DNA from: Ascaphus truei | Lineage: Eukaryota; Chordata; Amphibia; Anura; Ascaphidae | Reading direction: 5' to 3' | NCBI GenBank assembly: GCA_036426205.1 | Contig: WSYH01001925.1 | Coordinates: 37,631 to 101,630, forward strand | Length of the DNA stretch: 64,000 nt | In this document: positions 43,950 to 58,179 of the stretch, in pieces | Position numbering within the stretch: position 1 is the first letter of the stretch | How the letters are laid out: each line of letters opens with the position of its first letter | Made by a program: the position numbers and the translations under genes | The notes under the pieces: generated by a model | Told to the model about the DNA's origin: nothing | The model's database searches: none | Seen by the model: the letters and a program-made list of their open reading frames with translations, nothing else

Positions 43950-44590
43950 AAATGAACCAGGTGCAGCCACTACCCTTCGATTCATGGGACCCTCGGATGA
44001 TGTGGAAGCCATCTTCTCACGTTTGAATCACGGCACAGGCACAGAGAGAGGGATGGCCAGAAGCGAGTGGGCTGTCTAAATCGCACCCTTCCTAAGCGGC
44101 AAACCCCAGAAGACTTACTTTTGATCTAGAGCCAGCCGAAGCTAACGTCTATGCAAAATTGAAGTTCGAGATCCTCGCCGCCCGCCCTCGGCGTAACCAC
44201 GGCTGTTTCGTTGCCCAAATGTTTCACGCATGGTCCTTCACGAGGGATAAAAGCCACCCGAACCAGATGTATGATCACCCAATCATCACACCTCGCCCGG
44301 AAGTGGCTACAACCCGAATCAACTCATCAGCCCCCCATCTGTGGAACGGTTTGGTCATGGACCAGTTTCTTGAGGAAACTTCCCTCTTCCTACGCCTTGG
44401 GTCCGTCGGTAGTGACCCCCACATGGCGATGAGCCTTGTGGCCCTCTGTTTAGAAAGAGTTAACACTGCAAGCAGAAGACAACAAAGCCCCAAAACAACA
44501 TCACATTCGTGGAGCAACCCCCAGCTAACCTACCCGATGGTTCCAGGACTCTCCATAGACGGTAAAAGGGTACCGGGTCAGGGGCACTGA
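43950..44590 (+). pseudogene. Gag with SCAN-like domain
   Basis: Across frameshifts the sequence reads FMGPSDDVEAIF, then EREGWPEASGLSK-like remnants, LEPAEANVYAKLKFEILAA, AQMFHAWSFTRDKSHPNQMY, LARKWLQPEST, VMDQFLEE, and MAMSLVALCLERV. This is the capsid region of Gmr1-type elements that is homologous to the vertebrate SCAN domain. It would form the particle. Several frameshifts and stops are present. Confidence 0.75.
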
Positions 44591-44879
44591 AGAGCGGCGA
44601 CCACCTTCACAGTGGCTCGCACACTAAGTCAATATCCACATAATGTCTTGCGGAGCCGGGAAAAGGCTATAATTTGGGACACAGACTACTATTGGTACCT
44701 AAACGTGTAAATTTTTATGAGAGGGGCCACACAGCAAAAATTGCCCACTAAATGATGAAATCCCATGCAAATCAACGGTGGAACCTTATTCGCTGTGGTC
44801 TCCAATGTAAGGCCCCTATGCCCAGAGGACCCCTTGAATAACCATCTGTGGTCCTTGTTCAAAGGTTCATGGTACAAGG

Positions 44880-45115
44880 GTTCGGGGCACTTCTGACTCT
44901 GGGAAGCTGGTCACAACTATGTCCGAATACCTGTTGCCCGTTAAGAAGAAACAGGTAACAGTTCCAAAGAGTGGCCAGTTTGTTGTATACATGGGTATAA
45001 TCATGAATCTTCCCACACGTTTCATGTTTTTTTTGAAACATAAGTTTGGGTTCTTTAGATTTTCAAGGTGGGTATTGTCACCCAAACTGGCACAGATGTG
45101 TTAATAGGGACTGGA
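44880..45115 (+). pseudogene. Retropepsin-like protease
   Basis: The active-site motif reads D-S-G-K-L-V at 44,895 onward (normally DSG-S), followed about 200 bases later by GTDVLIGTGLSPF, the position of the second hydrophobic-Gly motif. Single-domain aspartic protease of the Ty3/gypsy type that cleaves gag-pol. Frames shift between the two motifs. Confidence 0.6.
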
Positions 45116-45399
45116 CTTTCCCCATTTTCTTTTCTAAAAATGCTGCGCGTCCCCCGCCCTCAGAAGTAGTGCCAGAACTGCACTAGTCGGACCTTCCCGA
45201 ACGGTATTAGAAGAAACAATAATCTTTCCCTTTTTCAGAAATGGACATGTCATCGAGGGCCCAAATAAAAGGGGGTAAAAGGATGAGTGTCTGACTAAAA
45301 TTCCCTTTCCCCATCACTACTTGGTAGGGAAACCCCCAAATCAAGATGTTATGATCAGGCACTTACACCACCCCCGAAACCGGATAAGACCCCCTCGCT

Positions 45400-48300
45400 G
45401 ACCTAGGAGGGTTCAGTCCTGGGGTTTTTAAGAAGGCCCAGGGGAATACCCCTCACATTAGCGGGTACAGGGGAAATAATCTTGACCCTAAAAATCGTAC
45501 TACGTTATCTGTAACTGACTCTGCGTGCTCCTTTTCCAACCAGATATTTCCACTTGCTTAACCCCTACGTTTCGAGGTAGGAGACCGACTAGTCTATCTA
45601 GTTGGATAAAAGGAAATCCAGTTACAACTCAACAATTGTTGGTTTTACACCAACCGCCTTTGTGGTTCTGTTTGACCTGTCTTTTCGTTTTTGGGGGAAG
45701 CACCTTATAATGTCGGCCATTTGTCCCGGCGCCTTTACTTGCCTCTCAGGGGCTCTGGGGGGGCGCCGTTGTACATTCCGTAACGTAGTATTTACCCAAC
45801 AATCACAGTACACCTATCACTCGTCACAATAGTCACTTTCCATTAGGGGGGGACACCCTAGGTGAGGTCGGAAATACAACACTAAAAGGTTCTCCGAAGC
45901 TTATATTGGCCGGGGGTTCTGGGCGAAATTACGAAATTATTGGCTTGCCTTTCCTCATTCCCAGAATGTCAATCACCCCAACACCGACCACCCCGATACA
46001 CCCCACCCCTAGCCGCCCCGCCTCCTCTCCTTTCAATGCGTGATTTTCCCCTGCGAGGCAGCAGGAGGGCGCTCCGGGCCCCTATTTTTCCCCCCTTACC
46101 TTCCCATAAGATATGGTACCATTTGACAGTTTGAGAAGACCCGAGTTGCCTATGGCGATCTAAGTAGACCCCTAATAAGTCTGCTTTTAGGGGACATCAT
46201 CATAATTGGTAATATTAGATTATGCCACACCTCGATATCCGGAGTCCACTTCCACCTACGTAGCACCGGTATAGGGCACTGTTCCCCTACGGTTAGCCCT
46301 CTGCTAAAACTAAGCAAAAAGAGTTGGAGTTCTGTTTTGTCCCACGGAGTCGGAATTCCTAAAAAAAGACAAAAAAAAATATACCTGTCTATATAATGTA
46401 GATAAGGACAGACCAGGAATTTAGAGCGTGTGGGGACATTGACCATGTCATCCCTCCCGGGGATGCCGTCTCCTGCGTTCTCACTAGGGGGAATCGTAGG
46501 GTTGTGGAATTCGGCTGCATATTACTTCAAATAAGATGCCTCCGGTCCCGCCGGGGTTACATTACCCCGTGCCTTTTTTACAATTATATGGTCAGTCATG
46601 GTACTTCATCTCCTAACTGGTCCTATTGCCCTACAAACGGGTTCGTAGGCTGCGGGTTACTCTGCCGATGTGCTGGGTGATACTCACTGGTCCGTCGGTG
46701 GTCCCGCCCCTTGCGTGGGCCGGGGTCTTTTCTGGAACTGAACGGTTTGTTTCCTGTTTGTCTCAGGTCCGGAGAGTAGGTTGGAGGGGAGCTGTGCGGG
46801 CCGAGTCGGTTGTATTCTCTTTCGGCATGACAGAACACCTAAGGACGGGGGGATGTCGGAGTACGGAAGGTGTAGAGTTCAGTTGATCGCGATCTTCAGT
46901 CCGGGACGACTATCCGGGTGGAATGTTAAGCCGCTAATCGCGGACGCCGTCTCGTATTGGTGCGGTTTACGTTGGAGCATCTTGTCCTCTCAGGTTAGTT
47001 GTGGTTCATTGTTTTGCAGACAGGGATGTGCAAGGGTGCAATTTTTGTCAGAGTGTAGTTCGGGGAGGAGGGGTTTGTGTTTACGCGGGGTTACGGCGGC
47101 CGGAGTGCGGAGGCAGGTGCGAGGAGGAGTTATCCGTGCGGCGCTTGAGAGATGCGTGAGAGATAAACGTCCCAGCTCTGGTGTGGGGGATCAGGGGTGT
47201 AGAGAAAGTGGCGTGTCGGAATTGTAGGGGGCGTCGGTGGCCCTTATGCCCTTGCGGACTCGGGGGACAGGGCGGGCAGAACGGCAACAGAGGTTGGTTG
47301 CTGTTCGCTCAACAGCATGTGCCGTTGGGTAGGTTGGCGACGCTGGCGTGCGATTCGCCATGGCAGGTATCTCTAGTAGCGGCTGAACGGGGCCAAGCTG
47401 GGGAGCGTGGATGTTTGTTCGGAAATAGGTTTCGGAACGACTTCGTTAATGGGGGGGTAGGGGGGGTCGGCGTTGAAGGGTCCAAGGTCTATTCGCGGCT
47501 GGATAGGCATGCGGGGTGGAACCCGTTAGAGGGGGGCGGCGTGGTTGTTGTTGCGATGCCAACCTGGGATTGTGGTAAAGGAGAGGTGTCTAAAGAGTCC
47601 CATGGTTGAGGACAGCCCCCGCCTCCGCGGTGCCTTACGGTGAGGGCAGAGATAGCTATTTGCGCCTATACGGTATTTTCGGGTGCCGACTGGGGGTGGC
47701 GGTCCATGATCGTGTGGGAGTAGCTGCGGTAACTCGGGTGTGATGCGAGGCGCGGGGACTCTAGGCGATGAAGTGACCGCCGTGTCGCCCAATCGAGGTA
47801 GTGTGCGGATTAACGAAAAACGTGGTTGGGGGGCTTGCAGGCAGCTCACTCAGTGAGTGACTTGGGATGTTGCGTCTGCTAGTCAGTGTGCCTGTCAAGG
47901 GAAAAGAGGCATCGCGGGTATTACAAGTACGCTGCTTTGATAACTGGGGTTGTTAACAGGGGTGAGAGTTGTGCGGGACTCCGTCCGACTTGCTGCATTT
48001 GCGAGACATCGTTCGCAGACAGAAGATCGAACTGAAGGCTTCATACGACTAGAGTTTCCTTTGCTAATCACCGGGAAGTCTGGCAGTTTAGCTGGTGGTT
48101 AGAAAAGTCTGTGAGCTCTATTATTACGCGTTTTAGCGCTATGCTACTTGTTGGCGTTTTAACTGCGCCGGGTCTGCGTGTAGGTGCGGGGGCCCTTGGG
48201 TACTTACTAAAGCGGAAATCGTGGTTTAAGCGTAAGGGTTGGGGCTCTGCTTCGACAGAGTCATGCCAGTTAATGAGTTACGAGGGACAATCTTGCCTTC

Positions 48301-51300
48301 GCGGGGAGTCCGGTAATGTTTGGGGGGGGGTGGGGCGACCAGCGGAACATTGGTTGGGTGTCTAGTCTCGGGACCGGATCTGAGGAGCCTCGTTACGAGT
48401 CGGATAAACATAGACCAGGAGGGTTCTAGACGAAGGAAGTGATAGAGCAGATAAGATGAGTAAAACTTCGATTTTTTGACTTGCGATATCAGCCTTTCTG
48501 TGGATTCGGGTCGCGTATGCATAGATTATGGAGGAATGTCTGAACTACTCGAGTAGTGCGGACTTATACGGCTGCCGTAGTCTCGGGTGTCACGTCGTTC
48601 GAGGCGGTGCGGAGTACACGTATCGGGACGTTCCTTCATTACTACTCAGCGTAGAATGGGGCCGCCGAGTGGCAGGGCTGGGTGATATTATAGTGGGAAC
48701 ACCTGGGGCACTCCGCTTTAGCACGAGTAGTAAAAGAGACTCAAATAGTTGGGCGAGGTCGGGTTCCGCGTCTACCAGGCGCGCGGGGTTGCCACTTAAG
48801 GGATTCGTCACGCTCGGGGGCGAAGTGTTTGTGCTGGCGCCCGCCATGGACGCTGGGTCAGTGGCGGAGCGCGTGTGGGGTCATAGCGAGGGAAGATCAT
48901 GGGCGAAAGGTCAAGATGCCTTACCAAGGGAGACTCGTTAAACTTTAGGTACGACTCGAAGATCTGTAAGGAGCAAGGAGAGAGGGAGAAGAAGTGGTTG
49001 GGGGTGGGGGAGGTGGCCCATGCATCGGTGCCCCATGAATCCAGAAAGTGTCGGGGATGGGTATTGCTGTGTCCGTCTAGCAGGCGAAGCACCGTGCACT
49101 TAAGCAATGGCGGGTTAAACCACTAAGAAAGAAAACCGAGTGAAACCTTGCCTCGGTGCATCGTTTGATCGTATATCTGTCGTTATTGAATGTGGCACTT
49201 CGTCAGGCTGCCTTTTCTCCCTACGGGATAAGATCAGTACTGTCCGTCGCGAAGGGTTGTAAGACAGGATTGCGCATATGTGTTCCGTCTATCAGATAAG
49301 AGACGTGAGGGAGTTAAGTTTTGAAACAAGATAAGACTTATTGGGCGTGTGGGGCAATCTGTGGTTGGGTGGTGCCCTTGGGGCAGGCGGTTTTGCAGAA
49401 ATCTAAATTGTTGCCGGACGCTGGGCTAGTCACGTTGCTCGGTATGCTGGGGTGGTGTCTCTTCGCTCAACTATTACAGGGGTCTGTCGTTCACGTCCAC
49501 GTTCTCTCCTGACAAAACACCCCTCACTACCTTTTTTATATTTATTCACTTTCTCCATCTCCGTTTTCCCCCTCACCTCATTGCCTCTCCCAAAGGACTA
49601 ACTATTCCTCGCCTTTTCGTGTACCAGCTTTTTTACCACGTTCGCTTGCGGTAAGGTCGTCCTACAACGCAGCTAGCTGCTATCGTGCGTTTCTCCTAAG
49701 GTGTCCCCCTACTCGCACGCATGCACAGATTACTCCGCCGTAAGTAGAACTGAAGTACCGCCTGATATTACTAGAACAAAATAAATCCATGAATTATTTT
49801 TGGTTGGTGTCACCGTTGCAGCAATGCTCCTTATATTCTGCCTGCAGTGATCCGTGTCCTTTCTTCGGCTGCAGGCACTCTGAGTATCTGCTTCTACTGT
49901 TGTAGTGTTTTACATATTCATTGGGATAAAAAGTACAGAACAAATGTCTTCACAAATGGGGGGTCTGTGCCCCATGGTTTATTTATGCTAGCACACAATG
50001 TGCAACATATGTGTACACACACAAAAACCGTGCAAGTTCCGGTACTGACCTATATAAAATCTAAGTCTGGTCTCACTGAAAATCTAATATTCCTTCCTGC
50101 ATCCCTTACCCCGCTCTCCTCATATCCCCCCCATCTCTTTCTTTGCTTTGCTCAAACTACCGAGCTCATCATCCGATATTTCGGTCTTCCACGGCTGAAT
50201 TTATTTTAGGTTAGCCGACGCCCTACTCATTCATCCTGTGCCCGGGGAAGATCTAGAGCAGCTCTGACAACCCAGACAAAGGTTTTGTAAATTCTCTAAA
50301 CTCAGGGGGTGGATAGTTCTATAACATATGGCTTTTCAGGCCGAAGGCTGTAGTATAATAAGCACCCAGAGAAACTAATTCCCTCGCATTATCCTCTCAA
50401 ACTTCACCCACCCAAATTTCATGTATCCAGTATCGGATACCCCTACACTCTCGGGTTAACTTTCAACCCTCAGCACACAAGTACCAAATTGTCTAACCAA
50501 TAAACCAACATAAAAACGTATACCTCCGGAAAAATCCCTATGTCCTAGTACAAAAAAACTATATGATTAAAAAATTGCACACCTACCAACAAACCACTAC
50601 TTTAAAAAATGGCCAAACCACGCAAAAAAAACAAACGCGTGATAATCAACTCTACAACCGCCCGACCCCCCTTTCTCGGCAGCCCTCCGCCTAAAACAAG
50701 CCGTGTCTCAGCGACGGCCCTCATGTCCTTCCCTCGACCAGCATATTCCGGCTGCTCTTTATACCTTTCCCCACTCCGGGATGCTGCTTAATCCATTTGC
50801 GGACTATCCGCTAGCTTGATCATGCGAGTGACGTATCCGCCGTGCTCCCGATCCGGGCGGGCACTCGTTCCCCCACCCCCATTGCACGTGAGTATCTGGT
50901 GCACGTAACGACGCGGAACCACCGTAATGTCAATTGATGTGGTTGTCTTAGAGAAACCTGAAACCTCAGAAATCCCATACAGACAGCACAATAAAAATTT
51001 CTTAAACCGCACTTTTTATAAACTACACAACATACACATCTTCTTCAAACCACATTTATCCTCTATTACCAATATCATTCCATCATCCCATAAGGAACCA
51101 GTCCTTCCAATCTAAGGAAATAGGAGTCTTAGAGCTAGACCATCATATGCTCCATCTATTTTAGAGTCTTATCTCCTAATGCTGTGTCACTCGAATCAGC
51201 TTCCATCCCCAGCATTTTTGTACACCACCCTGGGGCTATCCTGGTAGAAGAAATTCCCGTATCCCTGGTCCTAAATCTTCCTTTCAGCAAAGTCCCCAAC

Positions 51301-54300
51301 GGTAAAACGCAGGGTATGGCAGACATCCTAGTGAGAAACGCCTGGAAGAAGAGGGTAATGAAACTAAGGGGGGGAATGGAGGGGAAGAGGGACAACCTCG
51401 GACCACTTTGTGTGGGTGTGGGGGTTTTTTTGGTTGGTCGGGGTGCGTTGGTGCTCGTATTTGGGGAAAGGGAAAAAACTCAAGCAATACTACGGTCATA
51501 AGGTAAAAGGGGCCGTTTCGAAAGTAGCTCATCTGAAGTCACCCTGTTGCCATTGTCATCGTAAGGCGATGTTACCAACCACCAGACCTCGATTAAAAAA
51601 TTTGTTAAACTACTATCAAGGATAATGACTAATTACTTGTTTGTTTTTGATGAAGAAGCCCTTTGGCCAGCGTTGTAATAGACAAATCCCTTGCATTAAC
51701 CGAAACTATATCAATTATAAAAACCAAAAATCAATCATTTCACTAAAGACAACTAAAGGACCGCTTATAGCTTATTACCAATACAAAATAGAACAGATGT
51801 ATTTGTCAATAAATGAATATTGAATGTACAGAAGAACAATTGGGCACACCCTAAGTCCTTTGTATAGTATACATTGCCCTGACGCTCAGACATAAAATAA
51901 ATCAAGACCGACGTCACTCTCATCTTGGCATCAATCCCTATTATTTCCTACGCTTTGTAATGGTGGTTATATTCAGTTTGACCACCTTGAGGAATCGTTA
52001 TGGTGGATTCTAATCAAATTTCTACTGGAACATATACATGGGAGTAGTATGTAGGACTGGCACCTCCCCACCCAGAGATGCTCCCTACCGCACCATCCCC
52101 AAACAAGACCCCTCCCCCCCACCTTTTTAACCTTGGGAAGGTTCTGGCATTTTCTGACTTGCCAACGTAAACCTCACTGCAAGTTGCAAATCCCCACTCA
52201 TCCTCAAGAGGTAAAAAAGGAAGGATTCACCAATTTTATTGTTCGGGCACCACATTGACGTGCTTTTTGTTTAACGGCTTTACGACTTTTTGTAGTTGAC
52301 ACAGGATTAATGAAAATAAAGCTATGATGGCCAAAGGGTCATTAACTAAAAGACCCCAAGTAAAAAATATACTCTATCAACTTTAATACTTTTTTTTTTA
52401 CCAACACTTTTGGTCTTGGAATGTAGCACACATCAACGCTGCACGCCACATGTATTTATTGTTGTAATACATTTGGCCATGCTCAAGAACTAACAACCAT
52501 TCACTTTGTTTGGGCATAATAAATACTCTATTACATAATATGGTGGTGGGGGGAAGGTGTAGGAGTTTGAAGCCAACCGATACTGGGAAATATGATGTGT
52601 GTGGATTATAAATAACCACACCAAAGTGAAGAAGCACAAAGGGGATTCACTAACTTGTTTTTTCTTCAATTCCCATTTGTATGCTCCAAATCACCCTCCC
52701 TTCCCGCTGCAATGCACCTTAACAAACTTACATGGCGTACAATGGAGAAGCGCTGCCAACTTAATATCATTATGTTTTAATATATAATAAATTAATATAA
52801 TATATATAAATATATTAGTATCTATAAAAGATAAAATACTTTCTCCTCATCTCCCTCCTCTCCTCCTCTCGCTCTCACTTCTCTCTCCTCTCTCCTCTCC
52901 ACTATTGTATACCCCCACACCTCGTGCCTTCGGCCGCACCTTCCTCCCCCCTCCCATCGCCCTCGGCTAGCAAAACCTATGCCCAAGTAAAACATAATTC
53001 TCGCAAAACTAAGAGCTCTATGACCATTATTGAAAGAACGGTGTCTCTAAATACATAGTTTTTTTTGTGAAACAATTGCGCAAACCAGTGTAAAAATAGG
53101 ACTCTGGCCGCATCTCTCTAATCTCTAAAAGATCTCTGCAAGCAATGAATTCCCACATCCAAAACAAAATCTAAAAAACAACAATAAGAGGCACGTGCTC
53201 CATAACATCAGTTAAAAATTCATAACAGTTTTAATACGTGCCCAACAAATAAAATAAATGCACACAGTCACAAGAATAATAAAAAGCAAAATATTAAGTC
53301 ATTGTGATACTTTGTAGGTCTCATTAGTCACCAATCCAAGTTCAGGAATATCAGATTGCAGGCAGCTGTGTAGCTCTTTTTGATGGATCATTTGCGTCTC
53401 CTACCATCAGATGTCAAACAAATATTATTTTACATATCTGTGGATGCGACCATACGGGTACCAAACCTGAAATACACATGTTCTCTCACTCCCCGCATTT
53501 GCTCTCCCCAATCAACAGACTTTTAACTAAATTATGTTGTGTATAAAAAGTTACACTGTTTGTGCTCATTTTTAGGCATGTCTGTATCCCAAGAACCAAG
53601 AACCCCTACTACCAGTGGGAAACAGATGTATGCTGTCAAGATAATGTGAAAGAAAGCAGGGTTACTGTACTAACTAACCTGGACCATGTGTCTGAACGTG
53701 AATGTGCTCACGATTTATACTTTTTATTACTTTGCTGTATGCTATAACTGTGAATAGTTTTTGTCCCTTTTTTTTAATACTGACTCCCTATTTTTATTTA
53801 TACAAATAATTAAATTTTTTTATTTTTTAATTTTTATATTATTTTTTTTAATATATTTATTATTTTTTTTACCCTTTTTTATATATATAACTGTTAATTT
53901 TATTTCTAAATAATAAATAAATTTATTTGAATCCTATTTTCAATTTATTAATCTTATTCACATTTTAAAATTTCCAACAACATACAATAAGTATTTCATA
54001 TCATAGGCCACCTTTGCCCTTTTTCATTATCCCAAACCATGGTGGCAGCTGGAAAGCATTTGTTAGGGTACTAAGAAGATATGGTAGACAAAACGCCTTT
54101 TGACTGTGGTATGGTCATTCAAACTGGCTTATCAGACCTATGGCCTTCTGGGGGGCTGTAAGTCCACTCAGAGCGGCGAGTACCCCTCTCTAATAAGTCC
54201 GCCGAAGAATCAAATGACTATGGAAGGGAACACTCATATACTGTGCATGTGCCGGGTCTCGCGCACATTAAATGGCGACGAAATACCAGATGGCAGGCAA

Positions 54301-56335
54301 GCCCTCTGGATTCTGGTGAGGATGCCACCTGGCCCTCTGGTGCAATAAACCAGAGACACTCCCTAATTGCCCAACAATCTGCTCCACACAAACAAGAAAC
54401 CTCCCTGTACACTATTGCGGCTGCGTGCGCCACAAAAAAATGCACTCTCGCCTACGCTAAGGCACCACCACATCGCCCAATCACGCGTTCAAAATCTAAT
54501 TGACTCTGAAGGCAGAACGTGAGCCACCATGGAAACCCTGCTATAAATGTAATGATTCCTGTGTGTTTCTTTTCTATTTCAAATAGCTTCCCTAAATACC
54601 TGAAATATAGAAGCTTTATTCTACAAATACAGTGAAAAATAGATAAATCGATGCAATTGATCTATTTTTGGTATCAATGGTATATACAAGGAAGTGAGGG
54701 GTAAAAACGTTAGAAGGTCTGAAAAAATGGTATAAAAAAATAATCAGTATCACATTTAATTACTAAGACATGAAATCTACGGGCTTTCGCAAGATCAATT
54801 AGAGTCAATTACAACCGCAATGAACAAGAGGAAAAGTAAAGGAAGGAATCATACTAATTCTTAACATGCACGTATAGTATTGTGAATGCAAAACACTGTC
54901 TGAAAAAATTAATCTGGAAAACACGTGTAATAAATTTAAAAATTGTATAATCTTATATTGTAACGGCCCCTCTTTACCACACTACTAAAGCACAAAGTAT
55001 CAACTACCTTAACATTTCTTTGTATTTTGTTCCCTATACTTAACTGAAGATTTAAAACACAAATGCATGATGAGTGGCGTTTTGCAAATAAGTCAAAGTA
55101 TGAGAAACTAGCAGGCAACACTCATTTTGTTTTTAATGCTACATTATGGCAATACAAATATAATACAGTATAAATAGCTAACATTACACATTGTTTTATC
55201 GAGAGTCCACAATATGAGCCACATTTCAGCAACTAGCCAAAAGAAAGACAAAAAGCCAAATCCCCGCCACGGGATAGGGACCAGAGCCATCCCTTTGTTT
55301 GGGTGGCGGTAGCAACTCAGCCCAGGCTTTGGCCCGGTTGCCCCCAGTAGCATGGGAGGACTTCCGGACGATTGACCACCGGTCGGGGGTTGACAAGAAC
55401 TCAACCGTCGGCCTGTCAGATAGTCTGTGGCCAACGTTCGCCGCACCGGTGGGGCCCGCGGCCGAAACGAGGGGTGACCCCTTGAGCCGGGGTGTCGGGC
55501 GCGCCGGTGCACTTCTCACAATGGCTGGGACCCTTAGAGGAAATAATTCCTCCCAATCAAATATATATTAAATAGGATGATGCGTTTTAATAAATATAGG
55601 CAATTGCGGAATGAAATACTGGTGGGTTCCTGTTGTCCCGATGCCACATCCGCTTCGATGGGTCAGTGTCCTCCTCTCTATCCCGGTCGCTCACTCACTC
55701 TGCGCTGGCCCGCATGACCTGCCGTCGTCTGTTTGGCGGCCCGACACTGTGTTGGGTGTTTGGCCGTGCTGTAGTGCCTGCTTGGATCTTTCGCCCGAGA
55801 ATACTATGGTTTGTGATTCGTGGAAATGACGGTGTTATCGTGTACGTTGGGCGCGGCGGGCCCAATGTTTCCGCGTTTGCCCCAAATACTTCCTGTCGTG
55901 GGGTTCAATTCTGGCGGGCCCAAGTCCATCCTTGCATGATCCGGGTAGATTAAGGCATTCGCAAGGGGTGCCTCTGATTGGGGGGAGTTTCTATATAGGT
56001 GGGGTGGTAGAAGCGCTTCCTATAGCGCTCAGGTCTTATAATGGATTACTCGAGGGGTTGATGGGTGTCCGCTTGTGGGTCTCTGAATGCCCTTCTCAGA
56101 ACAGGTACATCTCGTTGCTAGTGGGGGTGTGGTCCGCCGTCGCCTGCGGTTCCGTTGATGCCTATCTTCTTCTATGTGAGGGATGCCCAACGAGGGGGCA
56201 GGGGGGTCGAGTAATAGCCGCCCCTGCGTCAGCCGGGTGGAGACAGATAAGGATGGCCATGGGCCAGAACGCATATGCCTCCGGCTCCCCGACGGGTAGA
56301 ATAGTGTAGCGGGAGGCCCAATTCTGATTGGGGTG
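45400..56335. other. Unexplained interior of the LTR element (about 10.9 kb)
   Basis: In related elements only the N-terminal integrase and a linker, perhaps 1-2 kb, lie here. I recognise no domain, repeat or decayed transposon in this block. Base use changes abruptly: about 46,480-49,512 is G-rich on this strand with many CpG, 49,513-55,560 is mostly A/T/C-rich, and 55,600-56,310 is G-rich again. Homopolymers are frequent. It may be a nested unknown insertion or poorly resolved long-read sequence. Confidence 0.5.
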
Positions 56336-56339
56336 GAGG

Positions 56340-57010
56340 TGCTCTCCATAAAATAGATTTTATCTGACCATGGAACACATTTATGTCCAATTAACAAAAG
56401 AGCTATTAAACTCCTAAAATCAGTCATCTCAGAACCCCTCAGTCCGTCATCCATAACAGATGGTTTATTGAACGGTTCAATAAAACCTTAAAGAGCCATG
56501 TTACGTCAAATTATAGGCAAAGTTAATGGCGCAGAGTGTGAGACAATGGGGAACATCGGCAGTGGTATTTATACAATGTGCATAACAATTTGATTGGGAG
56601 TTTCTGAGATGGCGAGGGGGCGTTCGCTCTCCTTGTTTTTGTTAAGAAGAGCGATCAGGGATGGGAAAAAACTGGGATTGTTTTGTTACGCATACCTGTT
56701 ATTTTGCCTATAGGGAAGTTCCATCCCCAATCATCCACCATTTTCGTCCCCGTTTGAACTATTGTATGGTGGCCGACAACCAAGGGGCGTTACTGGATAT
56801 AGCCAAGAGACTTTTGGAAACGGAATCCGTTACCGCCCTTACACAGAAGTGCAATAAGCATGTTCCCAGAGGATGGACCACGCTTCTGCTCGTCCTACCC
56901 ATGTGAGGAACACACTGGGAACTGAAGAAGCACATGAGAATACGTATAACTAAGGTTCGTGAAGGGTCAGACTTTTTTTTCCAGGTGTTAGGGTACTAGT
57001 ATCTGTGGTT
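56340..57010 (+). pseudogene. Integrase core, C-terminal part
   Basis: Readable pieces are LSDHGTH (second catalytic Asp region), TDGLLNGSIKP and AMLRQI (the segment around the catalytic Glu), FAYREVPSP, and GALLDIAKRLLE. The order matches the Ty3/gypsy integrase core. It lies upstream of the reverse transcriptase. The zinc-finger N-terminus is not found. Confidence 0.7.
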
Positions 57011-57149
57011 CCCACAACCGTCGGGTGAGAAAATTCTTGCTAACGTGGTCACATGGGCCATAGAGGTCTTGGAAAGAGTGGGAAAGTAAATTACAGGTAA
57101 CAAAGCCCAGAGGAGTGGAGGAAACCTTAGCTAATTGTACCGACTATAA

Positions 57150-58130
57150 ACCTTCAAGCACTATGAAATAGAGAGGATCTTGTTAACCCTATACCACCCC
57201 CAGGTCCGTCAGGAGAACAAGAAACTGGACCCTAGGTTGAGCATACAGTAGCTGAAACCCTATCCGTCCATACAGAAATGAGAGGTCCACGAATTTAGTG
57301 AAAAAACAGAGAAGTCTTCTCTACACATCCAGGTAGAACACTTGAATTAACATGACCTAGTCTCGGAACCGGGGGTCCGATTTAACGACCATATAAAACC
57401 AACCGGTAATGCCCAGAGGCCAAGAGATAGGCTATAGGAGTTTAGAGGTTAAAAAAATGCGTAATAAACTAGGCAGTAATTGAGGATCCCAAAGTGGAGC
57501 TGGTGAACAGCCCTATATTTCAGTCCTAAAGCCAACGGTACAGACAAGGTTTTGTAATGACACCATGAAAATAAACGCGGTTTCAAAATTTTGGGATACT
57601 TAATCCTAATGCCCAGTGGTGATGAACTTGGTAGGAGACTGGGCAAAGCCCGATCTAAAGTACTCTGACCTAGACTAACAAACGGGTACTGGCAAGTTTC
57701 CCCTCACAGAAAGGAGCAAAAGAAAAAACGACCTTTCTCAAACCCCAGAGCGGCCATCTTGTGCAGTGATAGAAGGTGGCTGCCTTTGGCTTACTAGACT
57801 CCCGCCACATTCCACAGAATGATGGATAAATTTTTAAAAAACCACAGATAGTCGGTGTAGGCTGACCTTGGCCCGCTACCAGATGAGTGTGTATCCATAG
57901 TGAAGATTGCAGTCCCCACCTTCCAAAGGTCAAGTCTGTGCTCGGAACGCAGTTCGGATCTCCGGACTTAACTGCTAACCACACCGCCCTAAATGCACTA
58001 TTTGGTATCGGAGTAGAGTCCATTATCTGGGTATCTAATTGGTAGAGGTTTTAACTCAAACCCAACAGAAGCGTACGTCAACCGTAGAGGACGATACAAA
58101 ATTGGCCAGCCAGTTACAAAAAAACAGTAG
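57150..58130 (+). pseudogene. Reverse transcriptase
   Basis: Pieces in order: HDLVSEPGVR, DELGRRLGKARS, LTNGYWQVSPH, TPATFHRMMDKFLKNH and the CVSIVKIA/IHSED segment after the corrupted catalytic Asp-pair box. This corresponds to fingers, palm and the start of the thumb in Ty3/gypsy enzymes. Frameshifts and stops are dense. Confidence 0.75.
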
Positions 58131-58179
58131 GACCTCTTTGGGGTTAATTTGCCTACTATTGAAGGTTTATTCCCAATTT

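Noticed and set aside
46780..49110. Frames of 100-150 residues that might be genes of an integrated virus or bacterial DNA
   Set aside because: No domain, no ribosome or promoter logic, no consistent strand; frames follow from low stop density in G-rich DNA.
55226..55520. GC-rich stretch that might be rRNA
   Set aside because: No conserved rRNA segments can be read and the stretch is too short; it belongs to the unexplained block.
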